Assembly: GCF_019399895.1 (NCBI RefSeq)
Contig: NC_091883.1
Coordinates: forward strand, 1,592,377-1,656,376
Length of the DNA: 64,000 nt
Direction of reading: 5' to 3'
DNA from: Cardiocondyla obscurior
Lineage: Eukaryota > Arthropoda > Insecta > Hymenoptera > Formicidae
Part shown: piece after piece, positions 11,630-24,257 of the stretch
How positions within the stretch are numbered: position 1 is the first letter of the stretch
How the letters are laid out: each line of letters opens with the position of its first letter
The notes under the pieces: model-generated
What the model was told of the DNA's origin: nothing
Databases searched by the model: none
What the model saw: the letters and a program-made list of their open reading frames with translations, nothing else
Made by a program: the position numbers and the translations under genes

Positions 11630-12139
11630 ATGCGGGATTACGAAAGGATTTATTTGAGATTTTCTGCTGCCGCCGCCACCAACGCCGTCGCCGTTGCCGT
11701 GGCAGTGCAACAACTCGGCTCGGTTTGGTGTACAAATAACAAAAAAATAGGAAGCCGGGGGAGCGACGGGGAAAAGAGAGAACGGAGAAGGAAGGATAAC
11801 TCCCCCGGCATGCAGTCACTAGGACGGACAATAAAATCATACCGATTGGCGTATCGAAACGGCAAATGCAACATGTCGCGTTGCTGCATTTGCCTGCACG
11901 TAAATCGGATTGCCTCGCGCCGTATATCGCGTACCTCGCTATTGTATTTGCTAACAAACCGTTCGTTTCTTTTCCCGGAGCTTACGTCTGACATCGAATC
12001 TCACGTGAGCGGAAGCGATCCCGACGGTGTTAAGTTAATTCGCTCAAAAATCTACCCTTTTCAATACTTACATCGCGATATTATATCCGAACCGATTTCT
12101 TCTCTTTTCTCTGCTTTTTTGTACGCGGTTCTATTTTAA
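11630..12139 (+). CDS. Hypothetical open frame, 169 codons, unrecognised
   Basis: The frame starts 37 bases after the end of a TATAAAAG box. It encodes an Ala/Val low-complexity stretch (residues about 18-31), a basic Lys/Arg segment (about 47-57), a cysteine cluster CNMSRCCICLHV (about 79-90) and a hydrophobic tail. No known domain is seen and the composition is not convincingly protein-like. An A-rich, AATAAA-type polyadenylation signal is not seen close downstream. I list it only because promoter-like signals and a fairly long frame coincide; it is more likely chance than a gene. Confidence 0.1.
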   Translation: MRDYERIYLRFSAAAATNAVAVAVAVQQLGSVWCTNNKKIGSRGSDGEKRERRRKDNSPGMQSLGRTIKSYRLAYRNGKCNMSRCCICLHVNRIASRRISRTSLLYLLTNRSFLFPELTSDIESHVSGSDPDGVKLIRSKIYPFQYLHRDIISEPISSLFSAFLYAVLF

Positions 12140-15100
12140 TACGTAACAAAATATTTTTTTTTTTCTATCGTTCTTGGGAAGTCCAAATATCTTTTTAAAA
12201 AAGCACGCCCGTGATAGAACGCTATTATTCTTCAAATACCGGCGCAGCTTTTCTCGCGGCGTATCATCCGATTTAAAAACGGAATATCGGTTTTAGCAAA
12301 TGTACACTGATAAAAATGTAATAGAAAGATTTATTACAAAGTTTTTACTAGACGATATTATCACGTTTCTACTACAGATTGCATTACCCGCTACTATTTG
12401 TTATAATCTTTACCCAACGCGCGACGCGAGCTTTGCATACAAACTCTTAAAACTGAAGGGGGAGGTTTGATAAGTCTCTGAATATCGAGTCGCTCGCGAA
12501 TGGAGGTGTCCGTCAAAGAATGAGCCACCGTCTTCGTTATAATCTCGGCCGTACAAAAGTTTTCGTACTATCGAAAATACGTCAAGACGTATCGGGATTC
12601 GAGGGAAATGGCATCATCGTTATAGCGGAACTAGGCACCGCAATTAGCTTCGTTCCTTTTCCGCGTTCTCTCTCGCTTGTCAGCTCCGATCTTTTTCCTC
12701 CCTTCCCTTTTCGTCTTGCAAAAACGAGAGACCGCGAAGACACCGAGGAAAAAATAACGAAGGGCAAACGACGAAAATTAAACGATCATCACGTCGCGAT
12801 TTAAGGACGGCTGCTTCTGTTTTTTTCTTTTTTCTTTTTTTTTTTCTTTTTTCCTTTTTACGTTGACTTGACGCCACGGTCGATTAATTGACGTTTTCGC
12901 AGTGATTTGACGTGATCGATTGACGCGCGTCTCGCAAAGAGACTCAGGGACGCGACGAAAAGCGGAGAAAAAGAGCGGCGCGAGAGCGGACTCGACTCCT
13001 TGGCCGGACACAATTGCAAAAGTGATAAATTGATATATTAATAACGGCAATGTGTCACGATTTTGCGCCTAGCCGGGCGGACTTACGCAAAACGTTATCG
13101 GTGATACTTGATCTTTTCCGTGGCGAAGTTTCAAGATGACTAATGATCTCCAGATAGAACTCGCCTCCGAGCACGTCGATATGATAGTCACAAGTTTATT
13201 AAGCGCCAGCATTCTCCCTTAACCGGCGTGGTAATAGTATTAAGTACCAGTTTCGTGTCGTAAATTAGTTACTTGCCATATGACTGTCGTATTACGTGAC
13301 GCCGATCTTGTTATTGAAACTCGCACGTACTCGGTAATAAAGAAACTTTAAGACACGTTAAACTATTTTAAAATTAAAAAAAAAAAAAAACAGAAAAAAA
13401 ACAACTAAAATATTAACTAAGATAAAAAAAAGTTAATAAAAAAAAAATAAAAAAAACTGATCACCTTAAATGCTTTCGTAATAAACTAGTAGAAGCGACG
13501 CTTTAAGTTTCCCTGACCGATATTATGAAATCGATATTGCAAGAAGGTAAGATAAATTGCGGAGCATTCGAAATATTAATAGCCAATTGAGGAACGATTT
13601 ATGAGAAGCTCCAATACCCGGGGTGAAATTTTTATCGCGTTCTAATCAGTCCGCAAATGGTTCGAAGTCGAACTAAATCCTGGCTGCGACTTGCTAATGG
13701 CGCGTTACAGTCGGGACAGGTGGATGAGCGCGGTTATCAAACCTCGAATAACATCGCGAGAGACGACGTTCGCTCCGACGACACTCGCAGTTAGGGCAAG
13801 TGAAGTAAAGCACGTATTAGCCGGCACGGGGCTCCCGTCCGCTCGCGCCAACTTCGAAACAGCGATTATTATCCGTGCATACCGAGATGTATGTATATTA
13901 GTTGGAGAAGCGCCACCGAATTGCCGGCGCTAATAAAACCCGGTGCAGGTGCAACCGCTCCGGCGTTTGCGTGCACTGCATATCGTCACCGCAGCAATTA
14001 ATAATCATTACATTAGGCGGGCGGTTCTGCCGCATACCGAAGTACCTGCCGCCTGTAATCTATCTACCCTCGAGGGGGGCCCAGGGGGACGGGACAACAG
14101 AAGTAAGACGTCTCGAACTTGCGACGACATTAACCGTCTTATTCTTGAATAATGCCTGATACTCGCGCATTCGTGGAGTCATTTCTGAATAACACTGGAA
14201 CGCAATGATTAATATGAATTTATTTCAAACTTCCTTGGGGTTATCGTGCGCATTTTTTTTTCAAATACATTGTCGCGCAGCTATTTTGAATCGTTACGAT
14301 ATAACGCGACGGAAATTAGGTTTCTCCGCGAGAATTATCTGGCGAAATAAAAAATATAAATTTTCGGTTAAAATTTTTTTTTAATATTTTGATTGGTAGC
14401 GAGAAAATTGGTACGACGACTTGACGCAAATGAGAAAAAATCCCGCAGTCCCGACGAATCGAAATATTGCGTCGCCCTGTGACTGCCGTCGGCCGCGTCG
14501 GCGTTATCTTTTTGCCACAAAGGCGGTAACGTGAGCAGCATCCCAAAATTGCGAAACTCATATTCGTGATTGATATTCCAATCGCATCCACGGTGTAACC
14601 GATCATCCACATTGCCACGTCTTGGTAATTGCATCTGGCTTTGCGACACCGTGGCTGTAACTCAACACCTGACACGGTCGCTCTTAATAGAACACGAACT
14701 GGGAGAGACAGACATAATGCGTGTTTCATGTCTAGTAACCGCGTCACAAAAGAAACATATTGGTATCGCGAACGAAATTATTACTATTACAATTAAAATA
14801 ATACACTGGCAGGAATTACAGTCGAGCAATATCGTGCGTGATCTTAATGAGCTGCAATAGTCTTTTTAATTATTTCTATGTCAAAAAAGAAATCAAGATA
14901 GTTTTATTTTTGCCAATGTCATTATAGCAACGTAAATTAAAGCGCAAAATTTATTTCATTAATAAATCATAATAATCATAAATAATTGCGAAACCAGAAT
15001 TTCTTTCAAGAAATTTTTTTCCAAGATTATTTATCGAACAAAAGTTCGCAACTTTTATTATTTCAATTATTCGCGCAGAAGAAACCGCACTTCATACGCC

Positions 15101-15180
15101 GAGTAGTTCGCATGAAGTACTTCATCTCGATATACATAATTCCGCTGATGTATTTGCGCAAGAAAGTACTTTGAGATCGC
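12140..15180. other. Non-coding stretch with homopolymer runs
   Basis: 12810-12860 is a pyrimidine tract, and 13376-13456 is an A-rich block made of several A runs. The rest alternates AT-rich and balanced sequence. Frames near 12520-12804 and 14316-14747 show no domain. No RNA gene is recognised. Confidence 0.5.
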
Positions 15181-16350
15181 GATCGATCCCCAGCGAAGCC
15201 GATACAATCGCTGAGACACAGCGCCCTTCGGTCGTTGATTCCGCGCCTAACTGTCCCATCGCCGCCTGCCCTTCTTCTCCCCGGCCGTTTCCGTTCCTCG
15301 GAATTCGCGTGCGACCGCGAACGCTTGGGGAAACCCTCCGGCGTTTTATACGACCTACCGGGCGCCAGAACGGCTGCTCCAACCCGCGGAAGTCGTCGCG
15401 CTGGCGATTTTCTCTCCGCAAGTCGTAGACCCGCGCTTTCACCCGCCGCTCGTTTTACACGCTCGCCGCCCCTCGGCCCCCTTTTATCATCTCGAGGCCG
15501 GTGTAGTCGGAGGCCGTTACGGACGACACGGTCCCGCAAATTGTTTCCAGGTGAGGCACGATCGTTAACGGCTCCGCGAACGAAAGTGACCGCACACGTC
15601 GGCGGCACAGCTGATGCCCGCCTACTCTGAAAGCTCGCCTGCGACGCAGGCCGTACCGCATACATCACGTACACGCGAGCGATTCACCCGCGCCGGTCGA
15701 GGCATACACTAAGAAGTTTCGCCCAATAGCGTTTCCAGAGCGGACGATTAAAGGGAGTCGCCTCTGTGCGACACAGGAGTTCGGGTTATCAAACGGGATA
15801 CGAGGGTAGTTAGGCAAACGTGTGTGCGTGTATGCGCCACGTTCGTGCGGAATCGCGTGCACGTGTGTCGCGACGCGGGGACGTACGTGCAGGCGGACTG
15901 CATCGTGTGCGAGCCACGTTGAGGCGAACAAGGGTGGTACTGAGAGCGAGGGACAGCAGGGGGTGGCGGTCGGTTTGCGGGTCCGAGGGGCGCGGGCGGC
16001 GGGCAATAGTCGGAGTGGCGCCGCGACTCCCGTGACGTCTGTCGGCGCGTCGGCCAATCAATAGCATCCCCATGGCAACCACAGATAACATCGGACACAC
16101 ACCGTGCCGCGCAACGACGCCGTCTTTCGAGCCTTCGGCGCTTCCTTTCGCCCGATGCCCGAGCGAAGGGCTAAGGAAGGTTCGCGGCCTACGAGCGCGA
16201 AGCGAAAGCGCCGCCGGAAAAGATTTTTCAGAGACTCCCCCCTCTCCCCCTCTATCACCCTTGAGTTATCCGGAGCCGATCTTCGTGCCGCCTCCGCCGT
16301 TTGCACTCTCTCACGTGCACCTCTTTTCTCCCTAGCCGCCTTCTTCTCGA
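15181..16350. promoter_or_regulatory. CpG-dense island, promoter-like
   Basis: This is one of the most CG-dinucleotide-dense blocks in the window, with open frames on both strands throughout, as composition predicts. Near its 3' end it holds a CRE half-site, a CCAAT box and an RFX X-box half within 47 bases (16033-16079). The flank after 16230 turns pyrimidine-rich. No protein domain is recognised. A promoter, possibly divergent, is a reasonable inference but is unproven from sequence alone. Confidence 0.3.
16033..16079. promoter_or_regulatory. CRE half-site + CCAAT + X-box cluster
   Basis: TGACGT lies at 16033-16038, CCAAT at 16054-16058 (in GGCCAATCAAT), and CCATGGCAAC at 16070-16079, whose complement GTTGCCATGG is a strong RFX X-box half-site. 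RFX sites next to CCAAT and CRE-like sites are an established arrangement in animal promoters, and in insects X-boxes mark genes of ciliated sensory neurons. Here the gene it might serve is not visible in the window. Confidence 0.35.
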
Positions 16351-18804
16351 TCTAACTTTTCTATTCCGTCTCCTCACTTTTATCTCTTCCCTTGTCCATC
16401 TCGATCCGCGCGATCGGCCGCGTGATACTCGTTTCGCCGGCGGTTTTCTTTCGCACCCGTCTGCCTCGCCACCTGCGAGCTTCTCATGCCGCTTCTTCTG
16501 ATTACTCCTTTAGCGAGAACGCTCTCTCCGCCTCCCGAAATCAACTCCATCGTTACTGCGAACCAGCGATGTACGCTCGACACTTTCCAACGCCGCGTTT
16601 CTGTATTTATTGCGTGTTACGAGGGGGAGGTACTTCTTCCGCGCGCTAGTTCCGTTCATCGAGATTGAAAATCAACGGAGCGTGGCGCGTGCGAAATCGC
16701 GAGCCGATCACCGAAGCTCTAGCCCTTACGTCTATCTTGACCAAGCAATATACCCTTCGCGCCGTGATTGGATCTTCAAGAAGCGTCGACACTACCCCAC
16801 TAAGCCGCGGAGAGCCCTGCGAAAAATGAACTCGCCAATGTAATCAGTTCTACTCTCCAAGAAGATTCGAGACACGTAATTCGATCTCGGGGAAAGAAAG
16901 AAGAAAATACGTTCCCCGCATCGCGCGCCGTTACATATGGCTTGATAATGAGAGATCTTTGGAAAGTAGCACGGGCCCGCTAATCCCTCTTCACCCGCGC
17001 GTAAATAGAAGGCTTTAATTTCAAACATAGCTTTGCAATTGTCACGCGGCGAAATCTGAGAGTCGAAAGATTTTAGGACGAAGCCGGGTCTATTCTGGGG
17101 AGAAAACAAATAGCATTTAGAAATTAAAAAAAAAAAAAAAAAAGAAAGAAATAAAATTAAACATACATAATTACATATAAAGTAAAGCGAAGCAAAGTTG
17201 ACACAAGTCGCGAAGAATCGTCGTACCGACTATCGGAGCTATTATCGCATCCAATTCGATTATTTCACGTTTCGGCGTGCGCGAAAAACGTATGACAAAA
17301 CAGAATAGAAAGCACATGTCGATTTAAACTAGCTCGCGTGCGCGAGACGTCTGAAACTGCATGGCTCCGACGTCAAGCTCACATCCGTGGCGCTTTCCCT
17401 AGCTTAAAACGTACGTATCGCAGGGTGAACCGTAACGAAATTGTGCAGTAATCGTAGCGCGGTGTTCGCGGTGTTTAATGGAGGCCCGTATTAATCACTC
17501 GACCGTGTAAAGTTCCCCCCTCATTGCCAAAAATACAGCCGCTGGCTTTTCCAGGTCAGAACTATAACCAGCTTTAATGCCTGAGAGCGCTCTCTCTCAC
17601 TCTTTCTCCGTCTTTTTCCCCTCGAGTTCGCCGTTGAGGCCACTTCGGTAGCGTACGCGAGAACTATTTCGGCGAGTTCCGGACAAATTATGTCATTTAA
17701 TCTCGTTTGACCAGAGAAAACTTTCACGAGAACCGGCCTTCTCGTCGTCATTATGAGCCCCGTGTGTCGCGCGGTGACACACCCAAGTCCGCCTATTGGA
17801 CACGAAGCCCGCCGTTGAGAGTATCGTTGACCTTCCATTGAATGTTTGCCGAACTCTACACAGGGCACCGCAGGACATAACGAGAGAGCCCTGTTTGTTC
17901 GACGGTGAGATACGCGATCCCGAGCGTCCTTAATGTCCGAAGGGAAAGATTTCCGTAAGGCCGGCCCTCCTTACGAGCCTGCCCCCGCGAATCCCAGAGC
18001 TCGGCGTCGCCTCGCAACAAATATCGTCTTAAGGGGATGATTCTCCGCCAAGATGGTAAATTATGCGCCGCAATGCAGGTCGGGGCCGCTAAATTAAGGG
18101 AAAATTACTTCTCCGCTGACTGGAAGTTAACAATGCGAAATAGTTTCCGCGGGTTTAATAGTTGCGAATTTCGAGAGATGAAGCGAATAACCTGCGAGGC
18201 TGGAGAATCACATACGCGAGATAATTCGTATTTAATAAAAAATTGTTGCAAACGTTTTTGCCGCTGATAATTAAAATAATAATAATGAATCGTTGAGAAT
18301 AACAATCTGTATAAAATATTTCATTAAATAAAATGCAAAGCGAGGCACTTTGCATAAAAAAAAAATAATTGAATGATACGTACAAAAATCAAACACTCGG
18401 ACATGAAAATAATAGTTAATTTTATCGCAACTAAATAAAAGAGAGGGCAATTCGTTCTAAATGAAAGAAAACATTCCATCGCCCCGCAGATGGAATCGAG
18501 ACAGCGGTACGGAAGGTAAATTAAATTCAGAAATTTCGAATCTAAAGAGGAAGGGACGAGAGGAAAAAAAAAAAAAAAAGAGTGTAATAGAATACAGGGA
18601 GGAAAAAAGGGACGGCGACGTGATGCGAAGTGATTTTCCTGTTTTCAAGCGTGACGGAAACGAGCGTCGAGCTTAAGCGGGGAACGCGATGCCGAAGGGC
18701 TCGCGGGCGAGAATGTGATTTAACGAGATGTTTTCGTGAATTGTGCCTGCGCGGTGGTAACTAATAATTCGATTTTACGAGCGGACGCGCGCCGCAAGCG
18801 CGTG
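16351..18804. other. Non-coding stretch
   Basis: 16350-16850 is balanced, and A runs lie near 17127-17141. 17150-18300 is mixed, with an A10 run near 18356-18365 and an A15 run near 18564-18579. The 115-codon minus-strand frame at 17521-17868 has no recognised domain. No RNA gene is seen. Confidence 0.5.
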
Positions 18805-18985
18805 CGAAAGAGAGAGAGAGAGAACCGGTGACGTAACCCTTTTCCCTCCTAACTGGAGAACGCCGAGCGGCGCCGCTCGGACGGCACCCTCAACCCCCGA
18901 CGCCGCCCGCCCTTCCATCTATACGTCCGTCGACGGCCGGTCAGTCGATCAGCTGGCCGAGAGACTGTCGGGATTCCGGAATGCC
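18805..18985 (+). promoter_or_regulatory. Candidate promoter: GA repeat, CRE-like site, TCAGT initiator
   Basis: A short (GA)7 tract at 18809-18823 is followed by TGACGTAA at about 18829-18836 (CRE/C-EBP-like). About 105 bases further on is TCAGTC at 18941-18946, which fits the arthropod initiator. A CAGCTG E-box lies just after it. A downstream promoter element at +28 to +32 would fall at about 18970-18974 and matches only partly. The region is CpG-rich. No coding exon follows that I can recognise, so any first exon would be non-coding. Confidence 0.22.
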
Positions 18986-21900
18986 TGGACTACGTCCAAC
19001 CGGGTTACCGCACTTCGCTCTCCCCCGATTCCTCCCGCCGACCCTCTCACGCGCATCGACGTTCCACTTCGCAACCCCCGGGGCCGCCCCCGCCTTGCCG
19101 CCGACCTTTGCCCTACGACGGGGCGTCGTCGTAAACCCGGCGCGGTTCGAAAGTCGGTCGCCTTCGCGGAGACTGCTTCCCGTCTCTCTTTCGCCGCGTC
19201 TCCTCCTCGCCGCCCTTTTTCAGGGCGAATAAATTTGGGGCAGCCGGTCGCGCTCGTGGACCGACACATCCGAATTTTCGCGGAAACGCAATTATCTCGC
19301 GGGCGCATGCACGCGCCAATTACTCTCCGGCGGCCGGGCGCTGCGACGAAAATGTTCGTTGATAGATGACCCCGATGGCGATGTACAATAATTATGTTAC
19401 TTCGCGTGGATTTTGCGGTACAATGACAGAGCGCGCATTTCGGAGGGTGGCGGCGGCGTGATGGAGCATCGAAATATCGGCGTAAAAAGAACTGCGATTA
19501 TAAATCGAGTCATCCGCGTGGGATTTTGCTGTTTATGCAAATTACCGCTGAACTTCACGTCCGTTTTTGCGAATAAATTAATATCGTAAAATAAAATAAT
19601 AAATCAATCCTATTTATTACATTATTATTTATTACAAAGAATATTACATTTCCCGTTGATGTAACAAAAACTTATAAATATATAATTTTTTATACACAAG
19701 ATTTATTTCTCGGAAAATTACGAAAAATTATATACTCGAAAGGTTGCAGTAAATTTCTTTGCACATTTAATTAGCGCAATTTATTTTTCACGCGTTATTA
19801 AATGTTGAGTCGAGGCTATCGAGCGCAATATTAATGCCAATTGATAATGCACCGCGTTCGTTTCTGGGTTTATTAGCGCGACTGTCGGACGTTACCGTGA
19901 GGCTGTAAACCGGAAGGATCGGTTTAAAAGTCGACCGTCGTCGTCGCGTTAATAAATTTCACCCGCGAAAGATACGGCAAGGGATAGTATCCGGAGAGTT
20001 CCACCGTACGTAGTTGCGGATACGTAAAATTTTGATGTCGGAAGTGAATGTCAAGCGGAGTTTCAAAGTGGATGAACAGTATGCGGATACTCGCGTCGTA
20101 TAGCTAGAAAGTCCTAAAGATCGCACGCAATATCGCAATATCGAGAAAGCCTCCATGAATTCAGCAGAAAGATCGTAAATTCAGCTGCCAAGACGACCCT
20201 AACGTTCCACAATTTCGCGCTTCTAGAAATAATTAATTTTATTTCTACATTCTAGTCTGATCTAAGTATCGATTTAAATTATTTTATTCCCTCTAAAAAA
20301 ACCTTCTCGCATAATTAAGTACGAACACGTTGCTGCGTTATTACTTGTAAAATTTTTCATGATTGCGTGACAAGTATTTCGAGCCAATCTTTAGCCTGAC
20401 GAAAACAATGAATTTTATAATTTAAGAACAGGTTGCAAAAATCGATTTCTTTATTTTTTTTTTATCAACAATAAGCTTGAATAGAAAGACTTGTTTGTCA
20501 ATTACTTTTTTGTCAAACACTTTTTTGTGCGTACCCGCCTATATTGTTAGTGCTATAAATTGTTCAAGCTAATTGTCGTGTAAAAAAGTAACGACAATAG
20601 CCGACGAGATGAAAAAAAAAAAAATCGACGTTGAAATGCCGAAAAGTGATTCTGTCCTAAAATTGAGCGACCTCGCGGTAGCAGTGCCCATTACGGTCGT
20701 CAACAGTTATCATCATACGAATAGTCGTGACAACAGACAACAGATTTTTCATTCACGTCTCACGGCTCGTTTTATTCGAAAGGGAGGGAAAAAAAAAAAA
20801 AAGTAAAAAAACTGTGGCGATGAAAGTACTCTCACTAAATCGCAGCCTCGAAGTTTATCTACGAAATGTATCATCAGCGGCGCATCAAACGCTATTGACA
20901 GTTTCTTTCCTGAATTCGAAATTGATTTTTCTCTTCCCGCCCCCCCTGTTGATTTTCAATTAATTAATTTCAAACAGACCGCTTCAAATGTTGATTTTTG
21001 ATCAATTTACGTAAAATTTTTATTTAAACTAAAATTTCGAAAGATCGACAATATTTAACGTTCGTAGAAAGAAAACGATGCAATTTCCCGGCGCGCGGAG
21101 CGATCTCGTCGACCGGGCGTTAAATTTATCAGAGAAATGTTAAAACTTGACGCGATAAAAGCGGAATACCTTATACGTAACGCTGTCCTTTATTCATTCT
21201 AACACATCGTTCCGCACCGAGTCTAGGGAAATAAGATGGGAACAGCGAAGCGGAGAAAAGGACGGGGGGGGGGAGGGAAAAAGAAAGAGAGAGGCCCCGA
21301 AGTCGATGCGGTCGTTTCCGCGGGGCGAAGCTCTCCTTGGTAAAATTCCAGAATAAACAAAAATGGAGCCCATCCCGGGCTTTATATCCCGGATGGCTGA
21401 CGTGGAAAAGAATCCAGAAACGCGAGCAAGCTCGTAAATCAAATGTGTCTGCACTGCGTATACGAGAGTCGAATCCGCGAACCTGGCGGGCCTTTAATCC
21501 CGCATCCATTATTGGTATGTCACGGATAAGAGGGTGCCTTCAAGAACGCGCGCCAACCCCCTCGACCCACTCCCTACCCCCCTTTTCCCGGGTACCGCCG
21601 TCGCCGCGCGGGGTGGCGGAAACGCAGAGACGGGCGGGGGAGGAAAGTGGAGGATTCCCTCGCTTCCTCGCGACCACGCATTATTTCCTCGTCGTGGCAT
21701 TCGATGTAGATGGCCCCGGGCATTCCGAACGTTTGATTGAAAATTTCTTGAGACTCGAGAATGGGGCGCGCAATGCGACCGGCCGCGGCACTTGGTCCGC
21801 AGCTTTATCCTCGGCGCGGAGAAAGAGGAATCCATTTATTTAACATGTAGGACCGTTTGATCCCCCTCGGACGACGTTCGTGGCCGCGTCCGTGGCTCTC

Positions 21901-22480
21901 CTCGTAATCTACATCGAATAATTCCGTCTTCGGGCCGAGCCGCGACGTGCGAAATCCCGCAAGAAGGATGCCTGACGGGAAGGACGCGCGTAATGCCCGG
22001 TAAAAAATAACGCTTCACGATTCTCTGCCCGCGGCGACGAACGACGTGTGCGCGCCGACGTCGTTGATTCCCATCAGCGATTCATTTTTACATCTTTATT
22101 CCGATTTTCCTCCAGGCGACTTTGATCCAAGTAAAGTTAAATAAATTTCCAATATTTATCTGTTTTAATAAACGTCCGGCGTAACATATTTGAAAACCGC
22201 GGAAGAGACGTCCGTAACGTTTGAGGAAATACCACTTCTGACATTATGCAGGCGTATTTATTTTCACCCCTTTCACGTGGACAAACGAGCGGAATTATTA
22301 TGCGATGCGCCGTTAATTTGATAAACTCCAGGGCCGCTTCGCGTAAAGGTTAACGAGGAACGTATCGCGCGAACCACCGCGGTGCAAATGACGTATATAT
22401 GAAACGAAACATATAGCGCTCGGCGGTAAAACATGATAATGTAATAGGAATCGTGGAAAAGCAGGATCGTAAACTGTAAT
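18986..22480. other. Non-coding stretch
   Basis: 18990-19250 is GC-rich, and 19560-19760 and 20220-20560 are AT-rich. A runs lie near 20610-20622 and 20791-20802, and a G9 run near 21265-21273. The 168-codon frame at 21337-21843 overlaps an open minus-strand frame and shows no domain. No RNA gene or transposon is recognised. Confidence 0.5.
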
Positions 22481-24230
22481 AAAGTGGGATGCAGGGGCCG
22501 GAGCTGTCGGTCGATAAGTCGACTCTCCCGCGTAAATGGACCGCGTTATTTATTTCTTTTTTTCCTTTTTTTTTTTCTGCCTCTCCTCATTCGCCCCGCG
22601 CTCCTGTTCGTCCTCAACCCGTCTCGCCGAGTCTCGCCCCGGCGGCGGAGCGAAAACGGCGGTGCCGATCTTCGCGTCGAAGTTGCGCCAAGTTATACGA
22701 AAAGTTGAGGCGGAAAGTGGTGTGTGGTAGAAACTACAGGAATTACTGGCAATTACAGGAATGATTTATTAACTTTGGAAACTGGCTATCTCGAGCCGCG
22801 CCGCCGCCGGGTGCCTCCGCCGCGGTTCTGGATGGCGCCGCGTCGAAATATTCTAATGAACGCCGCAATAACCGGCCGCGCTCTTGCGCGCGATAGCAGA
22901 TCGCGCTATACCTTCCCGCAATTATAAGTATTAAAAAAAAAAAAAAAAAGAAAAAATTTTTGCCGCGCCTGGAAAATCAACGACGGTTCTCTCCCCGATG
23001 AGTACAAGGTCTCGCCGGCGTCGATTCTGCGGGGAGCCCGCCGCGCTTAGTAATTAATTAATCTCACCTGACTTAACGTCGCTCATACGCCCCGTGCGTT
23101 ATCGAGCCCGGCACAATTTTCTTTCCCGCTTTCGTGAAATTATTTCTCGGAGCAACCGGCTGCGAGATAGTCGCATTAAAGAATGCATTGCAAATTTGCC
23201 GACGTCGCGATTACTCCGACTGCGCGCAATTGCTTCTTCATCAAAGGGCGCGGTAGAAAAAAAAAAAGAAAAAAAAAAGAAAGAAAAATTGTTACCAAAT
23301 TAGAGCCGATTTAGTTGAACGTAATACGGTTAATCATTATGGTATGTACCTTCCATTATTGGCGCCGGGGCAATAATAGCGCCGATGATCGCAAAGCAAT
23401 CGATCTCCACGCTGGCGTTAATGGAAAATGAAATTGTGGCCGGAGTATTATCCCGAGAATTTGGATTATCCTAGCGCTTAATAGAAACTCTATTAATAGC
23501 CGGCATATTGTTTCTACCGACGGACAATGCCGAAGATCGTCTGATCCGCAGTTAATGACGCATTAACGATCGCATATGCGCGCGACCAGGTCGGCGCAAA
23601 GTGCCACGCCGCCAATTGGCACTCTATTTCAGACACTTTGTGACGTGCATTATGTTATATTGCCGCGTAACGGCAAATTATTCCAATCACCAAGATACAC
23701 ACGCTATACGTCACGTGATTCAATAATATTCACCCGTTTAACCGTAACATTAATTAAGTTTAATCATCAATCAAGCGTCTACATTTTTTTTTTTACAATT
23801 TCCTAAAAGAAAATAAATAAGAAAAAAAATAAAACACTTGATATACGCGATTTTTTAAAGATACATAATTGCGAGTTCTTTTCACCCGAACAGTAGAACT
23901 ATAAAAATTGCAATAGGAAAGACAATAAAAAAGTTCCCGCTGGAGATCCCGTCACTCTTTACGCGATTTATTGCCGTACAAGCAGGATCTTATATCGCGT
24001 CGTCGAAGGTAGATAGTCGCGCGGCACAAAAAAAAAAAAAAAAAGTAGGTTTAAAGAAGCAATTTTAACGGCGCCGGAAGAAGTCTATCCGACGATACTG
24101 CCAAAGAGGCGCAAAGTTCGAGGGCGAAATACTATCTTAATCGGTGGATGTTAATCGCGACCGATTCAGCCGAAGCCCGACGGGTCGAAACTTCGCCGCG
24201 AGATAGCAAAACTTGCAATTCGCGCAAATC
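22481..24230. other. Non-coding stretch with T and A runs
   Basis: 22555-22580 is T-rich, and A16-17 runs lie near 22934-22949 and 24028-24044. 22590-22720 is open in three overlapping frames, which is a composition effect. Nothing is recognised as a gene. Confidence 0.5.
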
Positions 24231-24237
24231 ACTCGGC

Positions 24238-24257
24238 GGGTGGTGGGAGGGGGAGGG
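24238..24257 (+). other. Potential G-quadruplex
   Basis: Four G runs with very short loops occur within 20 bases: GGG, TGGT, GGG, A, GGGGG, A, GGG. This fits the classical G3+ N1-7 pattern. Whether it folds or matters in vivo is not known. Confidence 0.5.

Noticed and set aside
11118..11957. 279-codon minus-strand open frame, the longest in the window
   Set aside because: It is dominated by Pro, Ser, Arg and Leu over a purine-rich plus strand, has no domain, and two other frames are open over the same bases.
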